Assembly: GCF_035222275.1 (NCBI RefSeq)
Contig: NC_085881.1
Coordinates: 1,054,001-1,118,000, forward strand
From: Podospora bellae-mahoneyi
Lineage: Eukaryota; Ascomycota; Sordariomycetes; Sordariales; Podosporaceae
Length of the DNA: 64,000 nt
Direction: 5' to 3'
Shown here one piece after another: positions 12,542 to 24,000 of this stretch (within the stretch, counting starts at the first letter, position 1; the number at the start of each line of letters is the position of its first letter). Position numbers and translations under genes: made by a program. The notes beneath the pieces are model-generated. The model was not told where the DNA came from. It searched no databases and worked only from the letters and a program-made list of their open reading frames with translations.

Positions 12542-12615
<74 letters not shown>
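12542..12615. repeat. (ATG)n / (ATC)n trinucleotide microsatellite
   Basis: About 24 uninterrupted units ending 15 bp from the GH55 ATG at 12526. On the sense (minus) strand the repeat reads ATC, so it probably lies in the 5' UTR and adds no ATG. Confidence 0.97.
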
Positions 12616-12696
12616 CCGGTTGAAGTGGAAATTGAAATGTCGAGTGTCTTGGCTACCGCATTGTTGTAGGTGAGTAAAGCTGTAGCTGGCTAGCTG

Positions 12697-12728
12697 GGTA
12701 GGTAGGTAGGTAGGTAGGTAGGTAGGTT
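12697..12728. repeat. (GGTA)n tetranucleotide repeat
   Basis: About eight perfect units in the 5' flank of the GH55 gene. Confidence 0.93.
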
Positions 12729-13066
12729 GGTTTGTGAATTGATCGTGTGTAACTTGGATGACACTTGCACTTACGGAAACGACCGTTGACGGCAACAAAG
12801 TCAAGTTAGCAATCACTCCCTCATACAAACAAATCCTCGAGTGTATACCGGTTTGTCTGCAGTCAGCATTTTACCCCAACAAAACCCATGGTGTGGCGGG
12901 CAACATTCTGTCTGGACGCCTTCTACACCTCACACAAGCCTCACTCACACTCACACTCTCAACGTCCAATCAATCCACACAACACATCAAACACATCCAT
13001 CATGTTCACCCTTCTCACATGCAAGACCGGCAATATTTACAAATACACATTCTCCCCTCTCATATT

Positions 13067-13068
<2 letters not shown>

Positions 13069-13154
<86 letters not shown>
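13069..13154. repeat. (CT)43 dinucleotide repeat
   Basis: 86 bp of perfect CT, one of the longest simple repeats in the window, about 540 bp upstream of the GH55 start. Confidence 0.97.
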
Positions 13155-13156
<2 letters not shown>

Positions 13157-13683
13157 AATTGGGAATCTTCAGAAATACCCGATCTCTCCTTTTTGTTCAC
13201 TCCCCCCCTTCCCTGCGCCTTTCTCCAACAATTAATCAATCTCAAGACAAGACAGCCCCAATCATCCATCCATCCATGCCATACCAAACATTCCAATCCA
13301 AACCCCCGGTACCAAAAAACAACAACTTGAAAAAATTTGGTAGTTACATTTAACAGAAAGATGGAAAAGGTAAAATCGCAAAACAATGAATGCTAATGCC
13401 CCCCAACTGTGTTGATAATAAAGTTACATTTCCTTCCTTCCCTCCCTACCCCTACCCCCTAATCCCACACACACCACCCCAATATCAAAATATGTGCTGC
13501 CATCTAATGCAAACTAAAAAAAAAACAAAAAAAACCATTTGTGTCGAAACAAGAAAAAAAAACCCTTACCTTTTATATACCCCATGCTGATCAATGCCTA
13601 GCATATACAATACTCCCAACCCATACACCATTCCCAAGTTTTAAATAAAAAAACAATAATAAACTACTCCCCAACCTCTCCCC

Positions 13684-16600
13684 TCACTTCTTCTCATTCC
13701 CCTTCTTCTCCCCCTCCAACTTCCCCGCCAACACCTCCGCCATCTCCTTCGTCTTGACCTGCAACATCCACGTCTCCAACCCCTTCCCATTATCTTTCGC
13801 CACCACCACCTTCACCGCCTTCGCCCCCGGCGGGTCAACCTTGTACGTTATGCTCGGAATCAACAACTTATTAAACGCAATGTGCCCGCGCGGCTCTGCT
13901 CTCAGCAACAACCTCACCGCCCCTGTCTCCTTGTGCTTCAGCAGCTTCAGATTACCAATCCCCTGCACCGCCCACCCCTTCTTCTTGTTGCTGTTATTAT
14001 CAGTCGACGAGTCGTTCTCGTCAGCCTCTCCCGTGTTATACTTCATTGCCTTGGCGCGGACTTCATGGACGACGGACTCGTCCTCCTCGCCCCGGCCGCC
14101 GTCGGTTAGCGAGATTTGATGCTCCTGTGGTGCGTCATCCCCGTCAGCGTTTGTCCCTTGAGTGTTACCATCCTGAGTAGCAGTGGTGGCAGTAGCAGCA
14201 GCAGCAGCGGCAGCATTATTGCCGCTGGCAGAAGGCTCGGGGGTCCCAGCAGCCGGCGTCGTCGCCAGGCTTGAAGCACCTCCGAATGTGAAAGGGGTAT
14301 CTGGGGGAAAAGGGGAAAATATCGAATTAATATGGATTTTGAAGTGAAGTGAAGTCAGGGGTAGGGCAAATACTCACTTGTACCTGTAGAGGTTCCCCCA
14401 CCAGGAGCCAAACTGTTTGCAAAGATGGAACCCCCGGCGGGGTTCTGGGACGCACCACCAAAGGAGAACACGGGCCCCGATGAAGGAACGGCTTGAGAAG
14501 CGCCGGCATCCGACGCGCCACCGAAGCTGAAAGTAGGGACACCGCCCGCACTAGGGGCAGGGGTGCTGCCAAAGGTGAAGGACTGCGTGGCGGCAGGAGC
14601 ACCACTGCCGAAGGTGAAAGATGTCGGGGCGGTCGGGGGACCGTCCTGGCCCGACGTGAATGGGTTGTTGAACGAGTTGTTGGCCGAGTTGCTACCACCG
14701 GCCGTGAAGTTGAACGAGGTGGAAGCGCCGGCAGTGGCACCGGCATTGCCAAAGGTGGAACCACCCGCCGGCGCCGCAGGCTGCGAGGCAGGTGTAGATC
14801 CAAAGGTAAAGGACTGTGTAGCCGGAACCGTAGTCTGCGAGCCACCAAAGCTGAAAATGTTGCTAGCCAGGGGCGCAGAGGGCGCCAGAGTCTGGCTGTT
14901 AGCAAACAGGCTGGCAGGAGGCTTCGACTCTGGCTGGATCGTGCTTCCACCAAAGAAGGGCTTGCTCTCTGGCGCCGAAGTGGTGCCAAACAGGCTCTTC
15001 GTCTCCGTGGCAGCGGAAGAAGTGTTGCCAAACAGCGACTTGGTCTCCGCCGCAGGAGCAGCACCAAACGTAAAGGGCTTGGCCTCCGGGGCAGGAGTGG
15101 TGCTACCGAACAAAGACTTGGTCTCGGGGGCCGGCGTAGTGCTACCGAAAAGAGGCTTGCTCTCCGGAACAGGTGTAGTCGCAGTGCTACCAAACAAACT
15201 CTTGGTCTCGGTAGCCGGGGCCGCAGTGGTGCTGGCACCAAAGAGAGGCGTGCCGGCAGCGGCAGGCTGTGTGTTGCTTCCGAACAAGCTGGCACCCGGA
15301 GCGGCGGTCGAAGCGCCGAACAAGCTCTTAGTATCCGTGGCAGGAGCAGCAGTACCTGCGCCAAAGAGGCTCTTAGTCTCGGCAGGCTTGGGAGCCTCAG
15401 GTACAGGAGTGGAAGCATTAGATCCAAAAAGAGAAGGAGTCGCAGACTTGGTGTCAGTGCTGCCAAAGGCAAACTTCTTCGCTGCAGGCTCCTCGGTAGA
15501 CGGGGCAGTAGCGGAAGCACCAAACAGGGTCTTGGTCTCCATCGTGGGGGCCACAGTGCTCGCGCCAAAGAGACTCTTGGCCTCGGCGGGCTTAGCAGCC
15601 TCGGTGGTCGCAGTGCTGCCGAACAGGGACGCGGCGGGAGGAGTGCTCGCCGCAGGAGTCTCCTCCTTCTTGGCCTCGCCAAATAGGAGCTTGGCAGGGG
15701 CAATCTCCTTCTTGTTCTCACCAAACATGTCCGTAGGATTGAAGGTAGCAGTAGCAGTAGTAGCCTTGTTGTCGGCAGCAACGCTGATAGACCTGCCGCC
15801 GAAGGTGAACGAGGTAGGGGCAGTGGTTGGCAGACCAGGCACGGTGGCAACCTTCTTCTCCTCCTCCTTCTTGGGCTCAGAGGCAGCGTGAGCAGCGACG
15901 GACGAGCCAAAGAGTGACGAGCCTGTGCCGGTAGACGTGGATGGCTTAAATCCGCCAAAAGCAGGAGTAGCAGCAGGAGTCGAATCAGCGGGCTTAGGCT
16001 GGAAGCCCGAGAACAGGTTAGCAGGAGGCTTGGAAGTCTCCTCGGAAGCCTCATCAACCGTCTTCACAGTACCTCCAAACAGGTTAGTAGGTGCAGGCGT
16101 CTCCTTGGGTGTCTCCGTAGGCTTGGCCGACCCGAAAAGGCTGCCACTAGGCGCGGCAGGCTTGGGAGCAGTAGAACCGAACAGAGAAGTGCCTGGAGCT
16201 GTAGCCGCAGCCGGGGCCGCGAACTTGATAGGAGTATTAGCATCCCAGGTCTTGTTGGCAGGCGCAGGCTTAGGCGCAGGCACAGGGGCAGTCTCCTTGA
16301 CTGGGCTGACAGCTCTCTCCTTTTCAGCAGGGGTAGGGAACAGAGATCCATCATGAGTACCGAGCTTCCGAACTGGCTTGCCGTCAGCGTCCCGTGTGAT
16401 TCTTTCAAACAGGCTGCGGCCCTGGCTGAAGCTCTCGCCCGCCTCCGACGAGGAGCTCGAGGTACCGTTAACTGACGCCTTCTTGTCGCCAGATGAACCC
16501 TCGCCGCTGTCAGTCTGGTCCTCGGATCCACTAGCCTCCTCAGTGTCCTCTTCCTCGGCATCGGATTCACTGTCACTGTCTTCATCAGCGCCCTCATTAC

Positions 16601-17966
16601 CGCTGTTCTTGCTCGTGTCGGACAGATGACCAAAGATATTAGACGACCCAGCTGGCTTCGAGGAAGACGCAAACAGTCCGTTGGGCTTGGCTTTCGTGCT
16701 AGGCTCGAAGAGGCTGCTTGTCGAAGCCTTCAAGGACTTGACAGGAGTGTTGTTCGCGACCTTTTCAAACAGAGACTTGGTAGCCGATGGAGCCTTGGCA
16801 GGGGCAGGACCTGGCTTCTGCAACTTGGCCGGCTGGTTGCTCTCCTCGGGCTCCTCGTCGGCCTTGCGCTTGTTCTTCGCAGAAACCTCGGGCGCACGAG
16901 TGCGCTGGATACTGCTCAGACCAGGGCCTGGGCGGGCCCCTGGCTGAGGGCTCAGCTCGATCGACGCCTTGCGCTTCGCTCCGCCGTTCGTCTTGGGCGC
17001 AGTCTCTTCCTCTTCATCGGAATCGGGGATATTGTGCTTCTCCTTCCATTCCTTCTTGACAGCCTCGGAGGCGCGCACCGTCTTGAACTCGTAAAGGCCA
17101 TATCGCAGCATGATCAAGCTTCGGCTCTTCTCGTACTCCTTTGCAAAGTTCAAGATATTAATCTTCCAGTCTTTCTTGTTAAAAACCTCGTCGGCGGCAT
17201 ACTTCAACCGTCGCAAGTCGAGAATGCAAAAGAACTGGCGTCTCTGTTGCTCGTCGAGATCGGGGGGGCAGTAGTGCGCCAGGAACTCGTCGGCATAGAC
17301 CGATCCGGTTCGGTTGAGCTCACTGGGCACCTCCTTAGCCATCATTTCTCCCGTGAGATGAACCGGTGGGGACTGAATCCTCATCTTGAAGAGATCACCC
17401 GAGGTGGATGGTTGGGGCAGGGCGCGCCCATTAAGCTCGGCGGTAGCAGCCCGTGTCGTCGCCCTGCCGGGGGTGTTTGGCGGGAAGCTCTGGTTCAGTG
17501 AGCTCGTCGGCTTCGAGGACGAGTAGTTGGGAAGGCCAGGGCGGGATGAGATGGCTGAGGAACGGAAGATGTTGGTTCGGGTAGAGCTCTGGCCTGTGAA
17601 GTTTGTATTGGGGCGTGTCGCCATGGACGAGGAAAACGAGGGTTTGTTGGGATTGTCGCCAGGCATCCGTCTTGGTGTCCCGATCGTGACGGTTCTGGTG
17701 TTGAGATCTGATGCTGTGAAGCTCTGGGAGAGCTTGCTTGATGGGCCATGGGGCCGACCGATGATTCTGCGCGAAGCCATCTGGGAGTCGGAGGCGCGCT
17801 TCGCCGGACTCTCGGGCGCAGATGACGCGCTGGCGGGACGTGGCAGCGAGGGCGCAGCGTCCTTCATGGTGGCATCCTTCTTGGAGTCCTGCTCAGTTGG
17901 GGTTGTAGAGCGCTGGAACAGGGCGCCGAGGCCGAAGATGCTTCGCTTCTTGGATGAGGACTCCAT
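13684..17966 (-). CDS. Nup2-type FG nucleoporin with C-terminal RanBP1 domain
   Basis: Exons 17966-14378 and 14300-13684 join to 1401 aa. The N-terminal part is basic and Ser-rich (MESSSKKRSIFGLGALF). A conserved helical block follows at about 235-345 (ADEFLAHYCPPDLDEQQRRQ, then NKKDWKINILNFAKEYEKSR). Next come an acidic stretch near 500 and a long field of SLFG, FTFG and FSFG repeats (about 640-1200), the mesh that binds transport receptors. The C-terminus (NKKKGWAVQGIGNLKLLKHK ... ETWMLQVKTKEMAEVL) is a RanBP1 domain that binds Ran-GTP. This order matches fungal Nup2 (Aspergillus Nup2; I believe the Chaetomium protein called Nup152). It would act on the nuclear basket side in import-complex disassembly. 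An upstream in-frame ATG at 18029 would add 21 residues; I prefer MESSSKK. Antisense and off-frame long open frames here are shadows of the repeats. Confidence 0.88.
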
Positions 17967-18029
17967 GATTGCGAGTCGCTCGTGTGGCCGGTGCTGAGCT
18001 TTTTGAGTGCAATCGGAGGGAGAGGCCAA

Positions 18030-19563
18030 AAGTCGCCAGAAAATAATTTCTATTATCTAGACAACAATGGCAGAGTCGAGACAAGGGAGTGAGCGAGTCT
18101 CTCTTGTCGATAGAGCCGCAGGTGGTGGGTTGGGGTTGCGTCGCGTATTAGGTCGCGTCGTTAGTAGTGATAGGATTTTGGTGAAGAGGCTTTTCGGGCC
18201 CTGTTGGGGTTGATTGACGTGATGTGATGTGCGCGAAGTTGCGCGGTGTGGGTTTGCAACTTTTTGGCGCGGCTAGGGCTGTCAACCAACGCGCTTTCTA
18301 TCGGGCAGAGATAGCGGAGACGTGGGAGACAGAAATGCAGGATATGGTGGTCCTGTGAAGAGACAGGCAGACGATGGCAGATTGCCTTGGTCGACAGCTG
18401 AGAGCAGCAATAGGAAAAAAATCCTTGCAACTTTTCCCAAGCAAAAGCAGCGGCACAGGAGAAGCAGCAAAGCTGGAGAAAGGGCGCTAGCTGGGCAAAG
18501 CAGAGACTGGGGGTCATGTGCACGGGCCACATTCTTCTCCTGACCGATTGATGACTTCTGGCGCCTTCTTTAGGCGGCGGATCTTGCCGAAGCCAAGCAT
18601 TTTGCTGTCTTTGCTGCAACTCTTTGAGCAGCCTTGCAGAAAATGTAGCTGTAAGGTTTTTCACTTTGGCGTGGAGCCCGATGCTCTATTTGATCTTGTT
18701 TTCACATGGCTATTGATAGGATGTAAGCAGTAAGCCAAAGACTTCCAACCAACACCAACTTCGATCTATACCTGTCAGTTACAGGGGGCTAGTTGTGGCC
18801 TTGGTGAGAGAGGCACAAGTCTCTTCACCTGACAAGAGCATGCTTGAGCCAATCATTTTGTACTGCAGGCCCCAGAGACTCTTGCCCCTCGGAGAGAGCT
18901 GCTCCAATGATCTTAGTGCTCCTCTCCAAGTCGTGTCCTCTCTGACATGCAAACAATACTTGGGCCAAATGTCCAGCATATGCCTTACCTTAGCATATAC
19001 TCCAGCCACGGTATATCAGACCCAAGACAACGGTTCAGCCAATAGCCTGCCAAGTGCAAAGTTTTAATTGTTACAAACCCCATCCCCAATGCCCATTCAC
19101 CCTCCCCATGACTAGTTGATACACACAAGTAGGTTAGCCCGTATGATATCAAAGATCATTAGTAGGCCTTTAAAGACATTTGAAAGGCCTATTGATCTGC
19201 TTTTAAGGTATAGTTGATAATAGAGTATGGGTTGACCTGCTTCTACTATGTCAACTATTTTGTGGTGAGGGTGCCATTCAATACAAGGCAAGTTTCGTGA
19301 CCCGCATCACCACCCTTGGCAACTTGACAACAAACCCACCCCAACAAAAAAAATAATCATAGAAAAAAATAAGTCGCATTCGTCCACCCTCATCTCAAGA
19401 GCTCTGCCTGCCCCCCCTCTGAATCCAATCCTCAAGAGGGGAACAGGGTGGTATAATACTAATACAAAGAGATCCCAGCAGTACATCGCACAATCATTAA
19501 ATCAGACAACAACAACAACAACACCATCTAAACTCCCAGCCCCTCCCCAAAAGGAAAAAACAT
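18030..19563. other. Intergenic: Nup2-type promoter and SCP2 3' flank
   Basis: About 1.5 kb. The stretch near 19130-19290 is AT-rich, and an ACA/CAA-rich run precedes the SCP2 stop. A CCTCGG occurs at 18887. I see no further gene. Confidence 0.6.
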
Positions 19564-20084
19564 CTAAAGCTTAGCCTTAGTCTGCGCCTTCTTAAGAATA
19601 GGATCCAGCTTGGTAGCCTTCATGACATCTCCCTTGATCTTGAGCTTGCCAGACATGAACAGTCTCTGCGCGTTGGCCTTGCCGGCGACAAGAGCGCCAA
19701 AGTCGGCGTCGGAGAGGGAGAGGGTGACTATTTCCACACACCACACACATCAATAAACAATCCTTCCAATTTTTTTTTCAGGGGTAAACATACCAGTAGG
19801 CTTCTCCCCAAGCCCCTTGCCAACAGCCCCCTTGTTCTTAAGATCAATGTGCCACTCGTCCGTCTCGCCAGCCTTGTTCTTGAGCACAAAGGCGAAAACA
19901 GCGTTGCCGGCCTTGATGGCCTCCTTGCGGTCGGCGTCGGAAGCAGAGATGGCATGGTTGATCGCGTCAAAGGCGGCCGAGGAGGGGAACTTGTCTGTTT
20001 ATTGTTAGCAATCCAGTGTTGTTGTTGCGACACGATGTCGGGTAGCGCGGGAGCAGGGGATTGCGTACCGTTGGCGAGAGACAT
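19564..20084 (-). CDS. SCP2 sterol-carrier domain protein, peroxisomal (Pox18-like)
   Basis: Single-domain SCP2 proteins bind fatty acyl-CoA and sterols and in fungi are induced by fatty acids. Exons 20084-20069 (16 nt only), 19991-19794 and 19727-19564 give 125 aa: MSLANDKFPSSAAFDAI, then the SCP2 core with FAFVLKNKAGETDEWHIDLK, VTLSLSDADFGALVAGKANA and MSGKLKIKGDVMKATKLDPI. The protein ends QTKAKL; AKL is a good PTS1, so import into the peroxisome matrix is expected. Length and domain match the small fungal Pox18-type protein. A CCTCGG core lies about 213 bp upstream of the ATG and an (AG)n tract sits between them. Confidence 0.95.
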
Positions 20085-20180
20085 GGTTGCGGTTTGTAGT
20101 GGTGATAATGATGTATGAAAAGTTGTGTAAAAGGCGCGAGGTGAGACGATGGATGAAAGATTAAAAACAAAACAACCCCG

Positions 20181-20181
20181 G

Positions 20182-20209
<28 letters not shown>
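20181..20209. repeat. (GA)n tract in the SCP2 promoter
   Basis: About 29 bp of GA, reading as CT on the SCP2 sense strand, roughly 100 bp upstream of its ATG. Pyrimidine tracts are common in fungal core promoters. Confidence 0.85.
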
Positions 20210-20214
<5 letters not shown>

Positions 20215-20296
20215 CTTATAAGTTGTTCGGTCTTTCGGCGCACTTCTAGCGCTTCCTGCCTCCGGATGCGATGACGACTGTTACATGTGAACTCAA

Positions 20297-20302
20297 CCTC
20301 GG
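20297..20302. promoter_or_regulatory. CCTCGG-type fatty-acid response core
   Basis: CCTCGG about 213 bp upstream of the SCP2 ATG. It matches the FarA/FarB core known from Aspergillus. Position and the peroxisomal gene support a role; binding is not shown. Confidence 0.4.
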
Positions 20303-21034
20303 CGCATTCTCTTTCAGGTCCAAGCCAAGCCCTCACGCGCCATGTGGCCCCAAACGGGAATCGGACCCATTACCCCACACCAGGGGATCTTGGCCTTGTT
20401 TTCCTCCTCCGTGATCAACACTTTGCTTGCACTTTCACCAGTCATTAGTGTCGACAACTTGAGGATGAACTGCATGAACCCATTCCCGCGGCTAGGAATT
20501 TGTGTTTGTTCCCGAGTCCGTTTTGCAGGCATGTGCCTGGTTGAGCAGCTTTGCGTCGAGTCAATGTCAGGCACTACGGAGTAGCGCAGCATACGTTCCA
20601 AGTTTCAAACGGCCCGTTGCCAACGGTTTTTGACTGTCTTTTACCACGACATATCTTGACCAGGAGTGAGCTCTTCTGAGAGAGATATCGCCCATCTCTG
20701 TTTATCTTACAGCTTCGGAATTTACAAAGTAAAAAAGCACGTTAAGCCACTGGAAGGCAACCTACTAACGAATACACACATCGTCAAATATCAAGCCCAT
20801 GTCACTCAACCCACAGTCCAATCAAGTATAACTCATCTAATATTGAGTCTCCCGTATTACAGAACCGACATACATATCAACACCAATCAGCAACAATATA
20901 AATCAAACTTCTCTCATTCATTTTACCCCCCCACTATCCCTTCCCTAAACACACCCAAACCTTACAACATTAACAAGTATCCCTTACAAAAAAAACCAAA
21001 AAAAAAAAAAAGACAAAGCTCTCCCAGAGAATAA

Positions 21035-24000
21035 TCACCACTCCACCTCATCAGCCCCAACCAACCACAACCCGGCCACATCCTTCGCCAACCCCAACCT
21101 CAACCTTCTCATAATCTCCTTCCCCGCCGTATTCCTCCCAATCCCCTCCCCAACCCTCCAATCCCACCCCCTCTTCACATTGCCAACCACCCTTCCCCCG
21201 TTCCCACCACTCAAGCTCTTACTCAACTCACTCACCACCCTCCCCATCCCACTTCCCGCACCAGCGAGCATCAAATTCCCCCCCTTGCCCTTCCCCAACA
21301 AATCTTCCGGCCTCCCCCCCTTCGCCAGTCCACTCCCAGGCACATTCCCCAGCACCACCCTCAAAAACTCCTCACACGCCTCCTTGACCCTCTCCCCCAC
21401 CGCCTCCAGGTCTTCAATCGCCTTGAGTATAGTGTCAATCTGATCCATGCTCAAGACCGGCTGGCTAGCCTGTCCAAAGTGAACGTTTGTATTAGACGGA
21501 TCAGTCACAAACACCAGTGCCTCCCCGAGCAAAGCAAGGAGGAAGTCTTCCGAGACGATCCCATCGCGTGTTTGATCGTACAGACCGCCGCGGATGTTGT
21601 CGTCCGAACTGGCGATCACGCTGACCAGAGCAGTGGCGGCTTGCTGCTTCCGTGCAAAGGGGCTGATGTGGCCAGGGAGGGAGTCCTTGTTGTCTCTAAT
21701 GTCGTAGAATTGTCTGAGGGAAGCATAACCGCTGAGCATCTTGCCGAGGAGCTCAGCACCTTCCATGTCTCTGGCTGCAAGGTCCTCGAGTGTTTTGTTC
21801 CTGTCGTTGAGGAGACGCTCAAGGTAGTTGTCTAGCTCCTGGGCAGGAGGAAAGGCGCAGGACTGGATGAGGGAGTAGGACAGCAAAAGGTTCATGACCT
21901 CGCGGACTTTGTTAGGGCGGTGAGCGAGAGCGTAGTACCACATTGCCTCGCCGTAGCGTTTCGAGTCGCGGGCGAGGATCTCACCAAAAGACTGCAAACG
22001 ATGTTAGCATCGGTGGCGGACCACAAAACCAGGCGAAAAAAAACATACCTCAGCGGTGTCCTCAGCATAAGGAATCATCCCCAACTCATTCAACAAGCTC
22101 CACAGCTTATCCACCGTCCTGCTCGAGTCAACATGCAGCTTGTCAATCTGCTGCTGCACCAAGTCCTTCATCAGGTCCTCGCTGTACTCGGCAGAGTCCA
22201 TCCTCCCCAGCACGTGAATGGCCAGCTCCCATCCATCCCTGGTGACTCCATGAACCGCCACCTTGGAAAGCTCCTCAAACTCGGACAAGGCCCTAGCGTA
22301 CTGGGCAAGGGTGCTATCCTTGATGCCATCAACATCGTCCGGGCTCCCAGGATCGACACCCAGGACCTCCAGATCATCCATGTCCAGGTCATCAAACCCA
22401 AACACGCCCACCGGCCGGTGAGCTGGCAGCCACTTGCCCAAGCTGGCAATCTCGGCCAGTGCAGTCGCGATCGGCAGCGACCATCCCCTCAGCAGCCCAA
22501 TAACAGCCTTGACGTTATCCTCAAAGATGCACGCCATCCCCAACTCAACCGGGTTCTGACTGTTGAAGTGGAAATCACTCTCCACCGCCGCGTGAAAGGC
22601 CCTCCCCAACCTATCCAAATAATTCCCATCCTCCACCCCCCTATCCCTCACAACCAAAGCCTGTGACCTCCCCATCTGGCTCCCCCTAAACCCCTTCCCA
22701 CCCTCCCCCCCCTTCCTCTCCACCCTGCTCTCATCCCACCACCCCAGCAACCCAACCGTAGCCTCCAGCCAGTCCTGCGCCGCCTCCATAATCGCCGCCT
22801 TCTCCCCCAGCACAATGTCAAAAACAATATTCAGATTCTCATAAATCTCCCACGGCACTTTGCTCTCCGCCCGTCTCGCCATCCCCCCAAAACTCTCCTT
22901 GTTACTCCCCAGGCTCCCCCCAAATTCCCCCTCATCACTCCCCTCCGCGAACCGCCTCAACAACTCTAAACTCGCCCTCGCCCTCACCCTGAACAGCTCC
23001 CACTCCCCCCCATAAATCTCCCAACCCCCCCCCACCCCCGGACACCCCTCCAAAACACTCACAAGCTCCCCCACCGCCCTGTCCACATTCTCCAGCGCCC
23101 TCTCCGTGTAGGCATACTCCCTATTTACCCCCCTCACAGCCTCCCACCCGGCATTCGCCAGCAGCGCCACCGCATCCTCCACCTTCCCCCTCAGCAAGCT
23201 CACAAAAACCGCCTGCCAGAACAGGCCGTGGCACGCCGGGCTGGGGTTGTGCGCCAAAATCTCCTCCGTCTGGTTCTGGTACATATCATGATACTCCCCC
23301 AGCCACTGAAACATCGTCTGCGGCAGCGGCTCCGCCATCCCCTCCTCATATCTCGTGTGGTGGATCCGCAGCGCCAGATTAGCCAAATAGTTTGCCTTTT
23401 CAAACGTGGTCGCATGCGGGCCGGGCCCTATCTCGACCGGATGCTCCTCGTACGGCCTCGGCAGCTTGTTCGCGTAGTCCCTCCACAGCTCCGCCACGCC
23501 GCCCGCAACCTCGGCGAGGACGTCGTCCATTTTCTCGGGGTTTTCCCCCTCCTCGCCAACGCCCTCGTCGTAGAGCTTCTCGATGAGGTTCTCCGTGTTG
23601 AGGATGATCTGAGGAGTTTCATTGATTTCGGCGGTGCCCATCCGGCTGTAGGCATCCTTGGCCAAAGCCGCAAAGCGGAATTCCTTTGGTTTGGCGAAGC
23701 CGCTTGGACCGACAGACGACCGGGCAGTAGCACGGAAGATGTTCTCCGCGTCCATGCGAGCTCTCTCGGTGGCAGCGGGTGTGGCGAACATGAGCAGATC
23801 AGACTCATCACCTACTTGGGCACGCTTAGTAGCAGCAGCCGCGTTCATATCCAACCACATGTCGGTGTCGCCTTCGTCATCCTCACTATCAGACTCTGGA
23901 ACGGCGAAACCTCTAGTTGGCGCCGTGGTTCCCGCATCGCTCGTGGTCGTGGGGGCAAACTGAGTTCTCTTGGCGGTAGGAAGAACCGGCTCCTCGACTT

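Larger units (their letters stand above)
12527..13683. other. Intergenic: GH55 5' flank and Nup2-type gene 3' flank
   Basis: 1.16 kb with three simple repeats (listed separately) and A-rich, C-rich DNA toward 13684. The open frames across the CT tract are repeat artefacts. No gene seen. Confidence 0.7.
20085..21034. other. Intergenic: SCP2 promoter and NUP85 3' flank
   Basis: 950 bp. Contains the (AG)n tract at 20181-20209, the CCTCGG core at 20297 and an A-rich stretch near 20990-21015 next to the NUP85 stop. No gene seen. Confidence 0.6.

Noticed and set aside
12758-13386. Open frames with Leu-Ser or Arg-Glu runs
   Set aside because: They simply translate the (CT)43 repeat in several frames.
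14327-16057. Long overlapping open frames on both strands (for example 14327-16057 minus, 14493-15891 plus)
   Set aside because: They are shadows of the FG-repeat-coding DNA of the Nup2-type gene; their proteins are Arg/Leu- or Gly-rich low complexity with no domain.
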